64,000 nt of DNA from Butyrivibrio sp. WCD3002 (GCF_000424265.1 NZ_AUJO01000005.1:62001-126000); one strand, 5' to 3'. Positions 1 to 8,233 are shown, counted from the first letter of the stretch. Translations and numbers: made by a program. The notes: generated by a model from the sequence alone, not told the origin.

Positions 1-83
1 AAAGATTCGGCTAAATAAAGAAAAGCTCCAGCCTTCATGCTAAAACTGAGTTTGCGTCAAAATCTACGTAATATCGATAATTG

Positions 84-119
84 ACACGCATAATAGTTTT
101 TCTATTGAAAAATGCGTGT
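84..119. other. Two-step stem-loop upstream of the first gene
   Basis: Outer arms ACACGCAT (84-91) and ATGCGTGT (112-119) are perfect complements. Inside them AATAG (92-96) pairs with CTATT (102-106) around a T-rich loop. It could terminate a transcript entering from the left or bind a regulator; there is no clear T-tract. Confidence 0.4.
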
Positions 120-169
120 AAGTAGATGATAATTAATGGTATATGTCGCTATCTACCTATATCTAAAGA

Positions 170-198
170 ATGACGAACAATCTTAGATAGTATATAAT
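170..198 (+). promoter_or_regulatory. Putative sigma-A promoter of the Big_2 protein
   Basis: A perfect -10 TATAAT lies at 193-198. A weak -35-like ATGACG lies at 170-175, 17 bp upstream. The predicted start would leave a leader of about 70 nt before the gene at 276. The rest of 1-275 shows no gene. Confidence 0.4.
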
Positions 199-275
199 TA
201 CAATAAAGCTTAATTTTTAGGGGTATCGTTCATCTGTATGATCCGTATTCACAGAATGATATCGAGGAGGAAAAC

Positions 276-1190
276 GTGACTCAAATAAGAAAAGAAATCA
301 AATTTTTTAAGTGTATTTTATCAGTTATCATGCTTGCACTGATAATTGCTTTCCTGACACCACTTACAGCATCCGCTTCTGTGAGACTAAATAAGACGGA
401 AGTAAGCGTTAAGCAGGGAAAAACTACCAAATTAAAAATTAAAGGGAGCAAAAAACCTGTAAAATGGAGTTCTTCCAATAAAAAGATTGCTACTGTAGAT
501 AAGAACGGTGTTGTCAAAGGAAAGACAGGTGGCAAGGCAATCATTAAAGCCAAGGTCGGAAAGAAAACCTATAAATGCAATGTCACTGTACTATGCAAAA
601 AGCATTCCTATGTAACAGAGATTACACCTCCTGCAAAAAAGAATGAATTTGGGCGCAGATCAATTGTCTGTAAGAGATGCGGCTATGAGAAAGACTTTAA
701 TTATTTATTCTATGTACCTACTGAAGAAGAGGCTTATGCAGACTTGATGGCACAAAAGTCTGTATATCCTCAGGGTCAGAAACAACCCGGTAACGGAGAT
801 ATTGTATCCGGGTATCTGGAGGATCTTGGACGTTTTACATGCTCGCGACTGGGATTACTATTGCAGGAAGCTGTCTTCGGAACCGTAGGAACATGCAAAC
901 ATTTGCATAACCTTTATGATGTCAGGGTCGGTGATATCATATACGATACTTATTCCGATGGCGATACCAAATATAGATATGCATATACAGTTATTTCAAA
1001 AGACGGTAATTATATCAATTGCGTAACTGCCCGCTATGGCTTCTTTGACTGGGGATGCAGGCTAAAGATAACCTCCCCTACTACATTTATAGAACCAATG
1101 GAACAAAGCGAGGAGAACTGCCCGCAGAATTATTTACTGGAAATATACTCGCTTTGGTATCAGAACGAAGATGATCAGGTAACCCCTTAA
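276..1190 (+). CDS. Secreted protein with bacterial Ig-like (Big_2) domain
   Basis: Start is GTG at 276, chosen because AGGAGG (265-270) sits five bases upstream. The N-terminus has basic residues, a hydrophobic stretch (about 14-31) and an Ala-Ser-Ala-type cleavage site near residue 35, so it is probably exported by Sec. Residues about 36-105 form one Big_2 domain, recognisable from the KQGKTTKLKIKG and TVDKNGVVKGKTGG motifs, a common surface-protein module. The remaining 200 residues include CKRCGY-type cysteine pairs and match no family I recognise. The IS element begins seven bases after the stop, so any downstream partner was separated by the insertion. Function beyond a cell-surface role is unknown. 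Confidence 0.8.
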   Translation: MTQIRKEIKFFKCILSVIMLALIIAFLTPLTASASVRLNKTEVSVKQGKTTKLKIKGSKKPVKWSSSNKKIATVDKNGVVKGKTGGKAIIKAKVGKKTYKCNVTVLCKKHSYVTEITPPAKKNEFGRRSIVCKRCGYEKDFNYLFYVPTEEEAYADLMAQKSVYPQGQKQPGNGDIVSGYLEDLGRFTCSRLGLLLQEAVFGTVGTCKHLHNLYDVRVGDIIYDTYSDGDTKYRYAYTVISKDGNYINCVTARYGFFDWGCRLKITSPTTFIEPMEQSEENCPQNYLLEIYSLWYQNEDDQVTP

Positions 1191-1196
1191 CATAAC

Positions 1197-1208
1197 GGGA
1201 CTGTCGCA
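1197..1208 (+). repeat. Left terminal inverted repeat of IS
   Basis: GGGACTGTCGCA. Its reverse complement differs at one base from the right end. It is followed by a small hairpin, GCACTAA/TTAGTGC at 1206-1222. Confidence 0.75.
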
Positions 1209-1259
1209 CTAAGAATTAGTGCGAGGCCCCTCTTTAGTGCTAAAAGTCTTGATTAACAC

Positions 1260-1289
1260 AAAGACCAGGCTTCGAAAAGCCTGGTCTTT
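1260..1289 (+). terminator. Strong hairpin inside the IS left shoulder
   Basis: Perfect 13-bp arms AAAGACCAGGCTT (1260-1272) and AAGCCTGGTCTTT (1277-1289) flank a CGAA tetraloop. It lies 16 bp before the transposase ATG. Insertion sequences often carry such structures to stop transcription or translation entering from outside. No long T-tract follows, so an RNA-structural role in limiting transposase translation is as likely as termination. Confidence 0.6.
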
Positions 1290-1305
1290 GCTGTAAAATA
1301 TATTT

Positions 1306-2934
1306 ATGCTACTAAATAAAATCTTACAAGGAAATTATAGCCTTTCTTCCTTAAATCATCAAATAAAACTTCCGCTCGACATAGACCTATCAGTAGCAGA
1401 TGACGATCCGGTACGCCTGGTAAGCGCATTCGTGGAGGAGATGGACCTTTCTGATCTTTATGCAACATATGAAAGAATCAGAAAAGGCCAGGCAACGCCC
1501 CGTCATATGATGAAGATAGCAGTCTATGCAGCAATGAACAGAATCTTCTCATCTCGAGACATAGAAACCTCATGCAAGCGTGATATCAATTTCATGTACC
1601 TTCTTGAAGGCTTGCCCGCACCGGACCATTCAACCATTGCAAGGTTTATTTCCCTGCATCTGTCACAGTGTTCAAAACAGATGATGGCTCAGGTTGGAAC
1701 AATCCTTCTTGATCTTGGTGAAATCTCTGGGGAGAACATCTTCATCGATGGCACAAAGATTGAATCCGTGGCGAATAAATATACTTTTGTCTGGAAAAAA
1801 GCAGTTTCAAAAAACATGGCAAAACTGGCTGAGAAGATATGCCTCTTCTGCGCAGAGTGCGAGGAACTTTATGGCCTGAAGATTGTCTATGATGACCAGA
1901 TATCACTTCATACATTAAAAAGACTCAAAAAGAAACTTTACAAGATTAAGAATGATGAAGGAATAGAGTTTGTCTATGGCTCCGGAAAGAGAAAAACTGT
2001 TCTTCAAAGGTCTGTCGAAACACTTGAAGAATACATAAAGAAACTCAAGGATTACACATATAAGCTGTACAAGTGTGGAAATCGTAACAGTTATTCAAAA
2101 ACAGATCCGGATGCAACCTTTATGCGCATGAAAGAAGATGCCATGCTGAACGGACAGCTTAAACCTGCTTATAATCTCCAGCATGGTGTCGATGCCGAGT
2201 ATGTTACCTGGCTTGATATATATCCAAATCCCACAGATACTCTGACACTCATTCCGTTTCTCAATGACATGGAAAAACATCTGCCGTTTAAGTACAAGAA
2301 CATCGTGGCTGATGCCGGTTACGAAAGTGAAGAGAATTATGTTTTTGTCGAGGAAAATGACCGGACAGCATACATAAAACCTCAGAATTATGAACTTTCA
2401 AAAACAAGGAAATTTAAAAATGACATCAGCAGACGTGAAAACATGGATTATGACAGTGAGGATGATGCTTATGTTTGCAGGAATGGCAAAGAATTAAAGG
2501 CAATCTTTACCCGCAACGAAAAAACAGCAAGTGGCTATTCAAGAAGTGTCACTACGTATGAATGTGATAGCTGCAAGGAATGCCCGTACAAGAAAGATTG
2601 CATTAAAGGAAACAACTGCAAGACACCATTTGAAGACAGGAACAAAAGGCTTTACGTTTCGAGAAAGCTTGAAGAAAAGCGCAGTGAATGCCTTAAGAGG
2701 ACAACCAGCGAATTCGGCACGCAGCTCAGAATGAACCGAAGCATTCAGGCGGAGGGTTCATTTGCAAATGTAAAAGAAGACATGAACTTCAGAAGATATT
2801 TGTATAAGGGGACGAAGAATGTTCTTGCACAAAGCGTGTTGCTTGCAATCGGATTCGATATCAATAAACTGCATCACAAGATCATGGCCGGCCGAACAGG
2901 AACTCATCTTTTTGAGCTAAAGAAAACGGCATAA
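1306..2934 (+). CDS. IS1182-family transposase (DDE)
   Basis: 542 residues. The N-terminal DUF772-like region (about 40-130) has the typical run ending in GLPAPDHSTIARF. The DDE catalytic region follows: FIDGTKIES near residue 147 gives the first Asp, VADAGYESEENY near 343 the second, and the C-terminal region after a Cys-rich insertion (CDSCKECPYKKDCIKG, about 420-435) has a conserved region with NRSIQAEGSFANVKEDMNFRRYLYK... whose Glu would complete the triad. Length suits IS1182 transposases. ATG at 1306 follows the strong hairpin and has no good ribosome site, consistent with low expression. It catalyses cut-and-paste movement of the element. Confidence 0.92.
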   Translation: MLLNKILQGNYSLSSLNHQIKLPLDIDLSVADDDPVRLVSAFVEEMDLSDLYATYERIRKGQATPRHMMKIAVYAAMNRIFSSRDIETSCKRDINFMYLLEGLPAPDHSTIARFISLHLSQCSKQMMAQVGTILLDLGEISGENIFIDGTKIESVANKYTFVWKKAVSKNMAKLAEKICLFCAECEELYGLKIVYDDQISLHTLKRLKKKLYKIKNDEGIEFVYGSGKRKTVLQRSVETLEEYIKKLKDYTYKLYKCGNRNSYSKTDPDATFMRMKEDAMLNGQLKPAYNLQHGVDAEYVTWLDIYPNPTDTLTLIPFLNDMEKHLPFKYKNIVADAGYESEENYVFVEENDRTAYIKPQNYELSKTRKFKNDISRRENMDYDSEDDAYVCRNGKELKAIFTRNEKTASGYSRSVTTYECDSCKECPYKKDCIKGNNCKTPFEDRNKRLYVSRKLEEKRSECLKRTTSEFGTQLRMNRSIQAEGSFANVKEDMNFRRYLYKGTKNVLAQSVLLAIGFDINKLHHKIMAGRTGTHLFELKKTA

Positions 2935-3090
2935 TTTTTGATCCTTAAAAATCAAACTCCTGTATCTGATCCGAAGATATCTTCGGACTATTAAGTTACT
3001 CTAAAAATATGAGATATGAGCAGAAAGCAGATATAAGTACCGATTTTTAGGCCTAAAAAGGGCCATCTCCCAGATGATTTAATCATCTAA

Positions 3091-3102
3091 TGCGACAGCC
3101 CC
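3091..3102 (+). repeat. Right terminal inverted repeat of IS
   Basis: TGCGACAGCCCC. It marks the right end of the insertion sequence and is complementary to the left end at 11 of 12 positions. Confidence 0.75.
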
Positions 3103-3138
3103 ATTTGTTTAGGCCTCCGAATTCATCAAAGGTACTAT

Positions 3139-3369
3139 ATGTATAATTATAAGGAAAATGAGAGTACTGCTAATAAGGATGCAGATAAGAAGCAGGAAAA
3201 CGTAAATAATACTCCTGCAGCAAGTAATACAAATACTCAGAATGTTCTTCCTGTCGGACAGGAAGCTAAGACCGGATCAGGTGCTACAGTTCAGGTATCT
3301 GATAACAGCTATCATTATCTTTCCTATACTATTTCTACAAAGGATGCAGGAATATATCTTTTTCTTTAG
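3139..3369 (+). pseudogene. Fragment of a surface-protein linker region
   Basis: The reading frame is open from inside the IS right end through an ATG at 3139 to a stop at 3369. The peptide is rich in Asn, Thr, Ala and Lys, like a linker in Lachnospiraceae surface proteins, and ends in an unrelated hydrophobic tail where it meets sequence from an opposite-strand remnant. It has no signal peptide. I read it as the surviving middle of a gene cut by the insertion and by later deletion. AAAGG six bases before the ATG could permit translation, but a function is unlikely. Confidence 0.45.
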
Positions 3370-3775
3370 TTTATCCGGTAATTCTCCGATTGCGCGTATC
3401 TTTTTCTTTTCAAGATCAATTGCATAGCCGCCTGCGAAGATCATGTTCTTTTCCCTAAGATAAACGAATCCGCTCAAGATATTTTCAAAATCAAAAGATC
3501 CAGTAACAGGTATACAAACTGTGCTTTTAAGAGAATAGTCATGACCATACTACTTGTAGCACCTAGATCATACATCTTTTTATCCATAAAAAGAGGAATC
3601 TCGCTAAGCGCACTGAGCATAGCAATAACTTCACTTGCATCGGACTCTTTTTCCAGGATTTTCTTAAAGGCCTTCGCTGCCTTTTTCATCAAGTTCAAGT
3701 GCTGAAATAAGCTGAGGCAGTCCGCTCTTTTTACAAAAGCCATTGTCTAGCAGGTATTCGCCTTTCTTGGCCTTA
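3355..3775 (-). pseudogene. Frameshifted remnant of an unidentified gene
   Basis: Coding-like peptide segments on the minus strand are spread over three frames. Reading downstream they are AKKGEYLLDNGFCKKSGL..., then KILEKESDASEVIAMLSAL..., then GSFDFENILSGFVYLREKNM.... Joined, they suggest one protein of at least 130 residues disrupted by at least two frameshifts. I cannot name the family. The remnant abuts the plus-strand fragment at 3139-3369, marking a rearrangement next to the IS. Confidence 0.5.
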
Positions 3776-3777
3776 CG

Positions 3778-4338
3778 TTATATCTCCCCTACAATTCCAG
3801 CCGTGTTTTCCACATTCCTTGTCCTATGTCTTCTTGCCGCTACACATAAGTAGATTGAGACCGGAATATCCAAAACGATAAAATAACTTAGAATGCCCAT
3901 GATCACAGCTCCAACTATAGATATTCTTTTCTCTCTAAGGAGACATATTATGGTGCCTATCTGAATTGTACCTGTCATCAGCATTATTGAAAAAAGATAT
4001 GCGTATACGATAGCACTCGCCATCCACCCATATATCGGTATGATGAGTCCAATCGCCATTAACACGCACATTTCTACACAGGCATAGATTGGAACAAGCT
4101 TCATTACTATTGAATAAATAGTAGTTTCGCTGCCTGTATGTTTTCCTATGATACACAATATAAGATGCCAAATGACTACTATGACAGATAGTATGAGCGA
4201 TAAAAGAATCACCGATGTGAACCAATCCGGGTAAGAGGATACCTCATATGATATCCTGCTCTGACAGTAGTACCATACATAGCTGTATACGATGACCGGT
4301 AAAAACTTTAAAAATCTTAATATTCTCATCATTTCCAT
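3778..4338 (-). CDS. Integral membrane protein of unknown function
   Basis: 186 residues with about five hydrophobic segments (roughly 10-25, 40-65, 80-100, 105-130, 145-168) and a basic, Arg/His-rich tail. Its start overlaps the stop of the HipA-like gene by 10 bp, and AAAGGGG lies nine bases before the ATG inside that gene, so the two are translationally coupled. I recognise no family. The position suggests a third component or passenger of the toxin-antitoxin operon; a membrane partner for a HipA-like kinase would be unusual. Confidence 0.65.
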   Translation of the reverse strand: MEMMRILRFLKFLPVIVYSYVWYYCQSRISYEVSSYPDWFTSVILLSLILSVIVVIWHLILCIIGKHTGSETTIYSIVMKLVPIYACVEMCVLMAIGLIIPIYGWMASAIVYAYLFSIMLMTGTIQIGTIICLLREKRISIVGAVIMGILSYFIVLDIPVSIYLCVAARRHRTRNVENTAGIVGEI

Positions 4339-5516
4339 ATGTCTTTGCCCCTTTGGAAAGCCTCCAGTTTCATGAGTTTGTGCTCATATAGTCTTTTTAG
4401 CTGAGGTATTCTTATTTGCCGTTCAAACATATCTTTTTCATATATATCAAAATTCATGCAGGCTTTCTCCAAATCAACAGCCTGCCTGTCCTGAACATAT
4501 GACAGTAATTTGCTTTCCATTGCTATAAAGGAGTGCGTTTTTATTGAAGACAACTTTACATGCTCAAGCTCAGTATATGGAATATTGTAAAACATGGAAT
4601 TTCCGGAATCGTAAATCGGGGCAAATCCCATGAATTCCAAGGTGTCCGGGTTACGAACGACTGAAATATTGTTCATGTGCCTGTCCGTATTGGATATAAG
4701 ATAATCTGTCATAATCTCATAGTCCATAAACCGGGTGAACTCTTCATCACTGATTCCAATACTTATACATACCTTTTTGAGTGGATAGTATAGGGATTCA
4801 TTCTGCTTGATTTTTATTGTTTGCAGTAGCTCCCAGGCGCTTATGCACTCCAGATTTTCGCTGCAAAAATCATAAGACATGCATCCGATACCTTCTATCC
4901 CTCCCTCCACATCAACGGTAGAAAGAATATATTCTGTATAATTGCTAAAGCCTTGCTTGCGATGAAGGTCAGTTGCAAAAATCTCATTTAAACTCTGCTG
5001 ATAAGAACTACCATAGTTTCCTTTGACCATATATCTGCGTCCGGCATCATCAATGCACCATTTCTTTTGCAATTCTCCTTGAGACGCTGCACATTTGAAC
5101 CGTGTTTTCCTGCGAAGATCTATAACATGATCCTTGTTTATCGTTAGTTCTCCAAAGGTATCCACAAAGTCATTTGTGAACAGGTTTACCTCTTCCCACG
5201 ACAGATCTTCACCACGTGGCTTTATCCAGTAACAATCTGACAGGCTGAGCGCAAGATTATCCACTAATGCACTATTAGTAGATTCATATCCCAGCTTTTG
5301 AAGCGCAGATTTAGCACCATTTCTGGTCTTGGGAATAGCACGGTCTTTCCACCATTCATGGAATCGCATGTCATTCAGCCTGCCGCCCAATGGAAAATGA
5401 TCTATTTGTGCTTCATTTTTCTTATAATTCCCAAGTTTGCCATCCTCAGAAATCTCCATCAGACATACCGGTATGTTTTTGTGCATAAGATAGTATTCGT
5501 TACCAATTTTTTTCAC
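4329..5516 (-). CDS. HipA-like protein kinase (toxin)
   Basis: 395 residues. The HipA kinase core is recognisable from the catalytic-loop motif NTDRHMNN at about residue 278 (the Asp is the likely catalytic base) and the metal-binding IYDSGNSMF motif near 304. A Lys in RYMVKGNYGSS near 164 is a candidate ATP-binding lysine. E. coli HipA phosphorylates glutamyl-tRNA synthetase and causes growth arrest; the target here is unknown. The N-terminal 110 residues are unlike classical HipA. The gene starts 3 bp after the upstream HTH gene ends, giving the usual antitoxin-toxin order, and overlaps the membrane-protein gene downstream. Confidence 0.75.
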   Translation of the reverse strand: MKKIGNEYYLMHKNIPVCLMEISEDGKLGNYKKNEAQIDHFPLGGRLNDMRFHEWWKDRAIPKTRNGAKSALQKLGYESTNSALVDNLALSLSDCYWIKPRGEDLSWEEVNLFTNDFVDTFGELTINKDHVIDLRRKTRFKCAASQGELQKKWCIDDAGRRYMVKGNYGSSYQQSLNEIFATDLHRKQGFSNYTEYILSTVDVEGGIEGIGCMSYDFCSENLECISAWELLQTIKIKQNESLYYPLKKVCISIGISDEEFTRFMDYEIMTDYLISNTDRHMNNISVVRNPDTLEFMGFAPIYDSGNSMFYNIPYTELEHVKLSSIKTHSFIAMESKLLSYVQDRQAVDLEKACMNFDIYEKDMFERQIRIPQLKRLYEHKLMKLEAFQRGKDIWK

Positions 5517-5519
5517 TTA

Positions 5520-5924
5520 TTAACTCCATATAATATCTTCGTTCTTGTCATATTCGCAATCCTGCTCGAATCTCCCACGTACATCATAAAAAGAATCAAA
5601 CATGTCTTTAACATACAAGCGGAGATTCTCTCTCTTGACCCCTTCGAGAGAAACTCCTATTTGTATCGTGTTACCAAGAGAATCGCTAATACTGTTAGCA
5701 CTCTTATCATAGAAATATCTATCGCCACTTGCTGTCTGAATGATTTCTGAATACTTTTCCGGCATTGGTAAGAGCATTGATATCATATTCATGATATATG
5801 GAGCAGGTCTGGATTCACCCTGTTCCCATTTTCTCAGTGTACTCACAGGAATGCCAAACTTAGCAGCAAAAGCCTTTTGTGTAAGACCGGTATTTTCTCT
5901 TAATTCTTTTATTGTTACAGCCAT
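5520..5924 (-). CDS. Xre-family HTH protein, HipB-like antitoxin
   Basis: 134 residues. Residues about 4-55 form a classical Xre helix-turn-helix (ELRENTGLTQKAFAAKFG, then PVSTLRKWEQGES). The C-terminal half is acidic and could bind the kinase encoded immediately downstream. GAGG lies seven bases before the ATG. Three 15-bp dyads of the HipB half-site type lie directly upstream, so autorepression is likely. Assignment as an antitoxin rests on gene order, the HTH and the operators rather than on recognisable HipB similarity across its length. Confidence 0.75.
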   Translation of the reverse strand: MAVTIKELRENTGLTQKAFAAKFGIPVSTLRKWEQGESRPAPYIMNMISMLLPMPEKYSEIIQTASGDRYFYDKSANSISDSLGNTIQIGVSLEGVKRENLRLYVKDMFDSFYDVRGRFEQDCEYDKNEDIIWS

Positions 5925-5954
5925 ATTATTGCCTCATCAGTTCGTTTAAACTTG

Positions 5955-6029
5955 TATCCACATTGGATAGTATTATTATATTAGTAACCATATTGGATAT
6001 CTATATAAAAATAGTACCCAATTAGGGTA
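5955..6029. promoter_or_regulatory. Three HipB-type operators at exact 30-bp spacing
   Basis: Three 15-bp dyads lie upstream of the Xre gene: TATCCACATTGGATA (5955-5969), TAACCATATTGGATA (5985-5999) and TACCCAATTAGGGTA (6015-6029). Their start points are exactly 30 bp apart, about three helical turns. The half-sites TATCC and GGATA are those of the E. coli hip operators, where the gap is 8 bp; here it is 5. The third site is symmetric through AGTACCC/GGGTACT. Confidence 0.75.
5975..6003 (-). promoter_or_regulatory. Putative promoter of the hipBA-like operon
   Basis: On the minus strand a perfect TATAAT -10 (5980-5975) lies between operators one and two. A weak TAGATA -35 (6003-5998) lies 17 bp upstream and touches operator two. 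Binding at the operators would block RNA polymerase. Confidence 0.4.
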
Positions 6030-6035
6030 CTATTG

Positions 6036-6757
6036 TCAAGCCGCATATTCCTTTTCAAGGGTAAGATAGCTGTAGTAATGATAGATGAATGGCCTGTTCT
6101 CTTCATCCCATTCAATTCTGCTGTCCCTGTTAAGCAAAAGAGCAGGCGCTCCCAAATCAGCCACAGCAGGCTCGATTTCAGATGTTTCCGTTTCATCAGA
6201 ACTTTCTTTTTCAGCAGATGATTTATATAATCCCAAACCATTTTTCGTGACATCGGGTCAAGGCCTGTGGTGGGCTCATCCAAAAACAGGATTCCCGGCT
6301 TATGTATCAGTGCTCTTGCAATATCTATTCGCCTTCTCTGTCCTCCTGAAAGCTTCTCGTACTTTTGATTCCAGATTTCTTCCAAGTTAAACTCCTCCCA
6401 GAAGTCCCTTAGCCTATTCATTATTTCATCCTTACTGTATCCGTAATATGCGCCTCTTGTGAGCAGATTCTGTTTTACTGTAAGCTTGCTGTCCAAAACG
6501 GAATTCTGAAAAACGATTCCAATCTCTTTTCTTATTTCATCATCATTTTTTCCGAGCTCATGCCCCATCACGAAGGCTTCTCCCGATGTTTTGGGAAGGA
6601 TTGTGCTAAGCATGTTTATTGTCGTTGATTTACCTGCACCGTTTTCACCCAGAAAAGCAAATAACTCACCCTGATTTACAGAAAATGAAATATTGTTTAC
6701 GGCAGTAAGATCACCGTAACTTTTCTGCAGATTTCTTACTTCAATTGCTTTGTTCAT
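6036..6757 (-). pseudogene. Truncated ABC transporter ATPase with foreign tail
   Basis: The first 175 residues are a normal ABC ATPase (drug/antibiotic export type): Walker A GENGAGKSTT near residue 37, signature LSGGQRRRIDIARAL near 137 and Walker B ILFLDEPTTGLDP near 160. After about 6225 the family sequence stops, so the H-loop and C-terminus are missing. The continuing frame is nonsense. The adjacent minus-strand frame (6236-6036) gives a different coding-like tail, GAPALLLNRDSRIEWDEENR..., the end of another protein. This is a deletion fusion. No permease gene is adjacent. Confidence 0.7.
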
Positions 6758-6875
6758 ACTGTACCTCTTTCCTCTGATTTATTATCCTAATCAGGTATCC
6801 TTTTTCTTCCAAAAAGTGTTTGTTGCTACTGTAGTTCTTTCTTACGAAATTGATATTATCGCATTTGAGACATAA

Positions 6876-6906
6876 AAAAAGCGTAACTGCGGTGAGTTAC
6901 ACTTTT
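6876..6906 (-). terminator. Terminator after the degenerate kinase gene
   Basis: GTAACT (6883-6888) pairs with AGTTAC (6895-6900), extended by flanking A/T pairs, and runs of seven As on the plus strand give a T-tract for minus-strand transcription. It lies downstream of the kinase ending at 7049. Confidence 0.6.
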
Positions 6907-7048
6907 CATAGGGTGAAATGCAATTTTTTGCCTCAATTTTCCATGGTTATTTCCATTCTCTACTTTAGGGGATTCATATCACAAAACTTGTGTCAGGTCT
7001 TTGTAATATCATGTAATTGGGCTAAAAGCTCAGGTTGAGCTCTCAACC

Positions 7049-8233
7049 TTAAATATACTCGACAATTGTGTTATACAGCCTTCTGGATTCAATCGGCTTT
7101 ACAAGGTGAGCATTCATCCCGGCCCTGATGCTCTGTTCGTAATCTTCGTGGAAAGCATTAACTGTCATAGCTATGATTGGAATACTCCTGGATGAAGGAA
7201 TTGTTGTATTCTCTCTTATCTGTCTTGCTACGGATAATCCGTCTATATCAGGCATTACAATATCAAGCAGTATAATATCAAATTTACCATGTTCCGTCCT
7301 GTATGTATGTAGCGCCTCCCTGCCATCACGTACCGTAACTACTTCCGCGCCTTTCTGTCTAAGAAGCCTGTCTACAATCTCAAGATTGATCTCATCATCA
7401 TCTGCAACAAGAATTCTTTTATGTGAAAAGTCGAAGTTGCGATTAATCAAAGCAGCATACTCTCCAGCCGATACCATAGAGAAACGGATCGTTAACTGTA
7501 TACTTGCTCCCTCTTCAGGATCAGAGGTGGCTTTAATAGTGTCCGCTCCCAATTCATGCGCATAATATCTAATGATAGTAATAGTTGGATCCATAGTTTC
7601 CAAAAAGGAATACGTATCATATTCAACAGCTTCAAACTCATCCCTTAAAGCCTGCAGCTTACTGCTTGTAATTGTTGTATCTTCCCCATAGGCTTTAAAA
7701 CTTATATCAATATAATTGTTGACGTTGCCTACATTTTCTACTTCCAGATTAACAACACCCTTATTGGACATCATCTCTGTAACCACTCTTATCATCTTAC
7801 GGAGAATACGAAAAAGAATTAAATAATCTGTACTGATGTAACAGTTCTTAAGCTTCTTTTTCTCTATGACAAGCTCTATTCCCACCGGACTTAAAAAATT
7901 AGCAACATCCTTTTTCAATGAATCCAGTAATGCATCCATATCAACAAATTCCGGATGCAATCTTACATGGTTCAACGTAATTTGACGCATTGCCATAACA
8001 TCATCAATAGATGCATTCATCAAATGGCTTGCACGGTTTATCTGATCCAGGTAATGTTTTGTGGCTACTTCATCATAACCACTCTCTTTTGCCAAATTTG
8101 AAAACTCAATGATAGAATACAGTGGTCCTCTGACACTTCTGCTCATCTGCTCAATTAAGGAATTGCTAGTTTTTAACTTATGTTCTGTATCAATAAGTTT
8201 GTCAATTAGCTTCTTATCATCAATATCGTCCAT
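7049..8233 (-). CDS. Degenerate histidine-kinase-like protein with intact receiver domain
   Basis: About 394 residues from the preferred ATG at 8233; an ATG at 8338 adds a hydrophobic leader but overlaps the divergent gene. The HisKA region has MSRSVRGPL where active kinases have MSHDIRTPL, so the phospho-accepting His is Arg. The HATPase region keeps its length but lacks recognisable N, G1 and G2 boxes (DPTITIIRYYAHELGAD replaces GTGLGL...). The C-terminal receiver (about 270-394) is intact: VADDDEIN acidic pair, LLDIVMPDIDG phospho-Asp, AMTVNAF and LVKPIE. It is probably a dimerising scaffold for a receiver. It is divergent from the CheB-CheR kinase, with a 118-bp gap. Confidence 0.8.
   Translation of the reverse strand: MDDIDDKKLIDKLIDTEHKLKTSNSLIEQMSRSVRGPLYSIIEFSNLAKESGYDEVATKHYLDQINRASHLMNASIDDVMAMRQITLNHVRLHPEFVDMDALLDSLKKDVANFLSPVGIELVIEKKKLKNCYISTDYLILFRILRKMIRVVTEMMSNKGVVNLEVENVGNVNNYIDISFKAYGEDTTITSSKLQALRDEFEAVEYDTYSFLETMDPTITIIRYYAHELGADTIKATSDPEEGASIQLTIRFSMVSAGEYAALINRNFDFSHKRILVADDDEINLEIVDRLLRQKGAEVVTVRDGREALHTYRTEHGKFDIILLDIVMPDIDGLSVARQIRENTTIPSSRSIPIIAMTVNAFHEDYEQSIRAGMNAHLVKPIESRRLYNTIVEYI

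Larger units (their letters stand above)
1197..3102 (+). mobile_element. IS1182-family-like insertion sequence
   Basis: About 1.9 kb element with one transposase gene. Its ends are imperfect 12-bp inverted repeats: GGGACTGTCGCA at 1197-1208 and TGCGACAGCCCC at 3091-3102, matching at 11 of 12 positions. The transposase occupies most of the interior, with short non-coding shoulders containing hairpins. I see no convincing short target duplication directly outside these ends, so the true tips may differ by a few bases or the element is old. The transposase frame is intact, so it may still be mobile. Confidence 0.85.

Noticed and set aside
281-553. Minus-strand frame inside the Big_2 gene
   Set aside because: It is antisense to a well-supported gene with a ribosome site, and its composition is that of a shadow frame.
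1189-1196. Target-site duplication of the IS
   Set aside because: Bases flanking 1197 and 3102 do not match over 4-8 bp, so no duplication is claimed.
6200-6240. Programmed -1 frameshift in the ABC ATPase gene at GAAAAAGAAAG
   Set aside because: It lacks a true X-XXY-YYZ slippery heptamer, and the alternative frame does not restore the missing H-loop; the tail looks unrelated to ABC proteins.
7173-7565. Plus-strand frame inside the degenerate kinase gene
   Set aside because: It lies antisense to the receiver domain, whose motifs are unmistakable.
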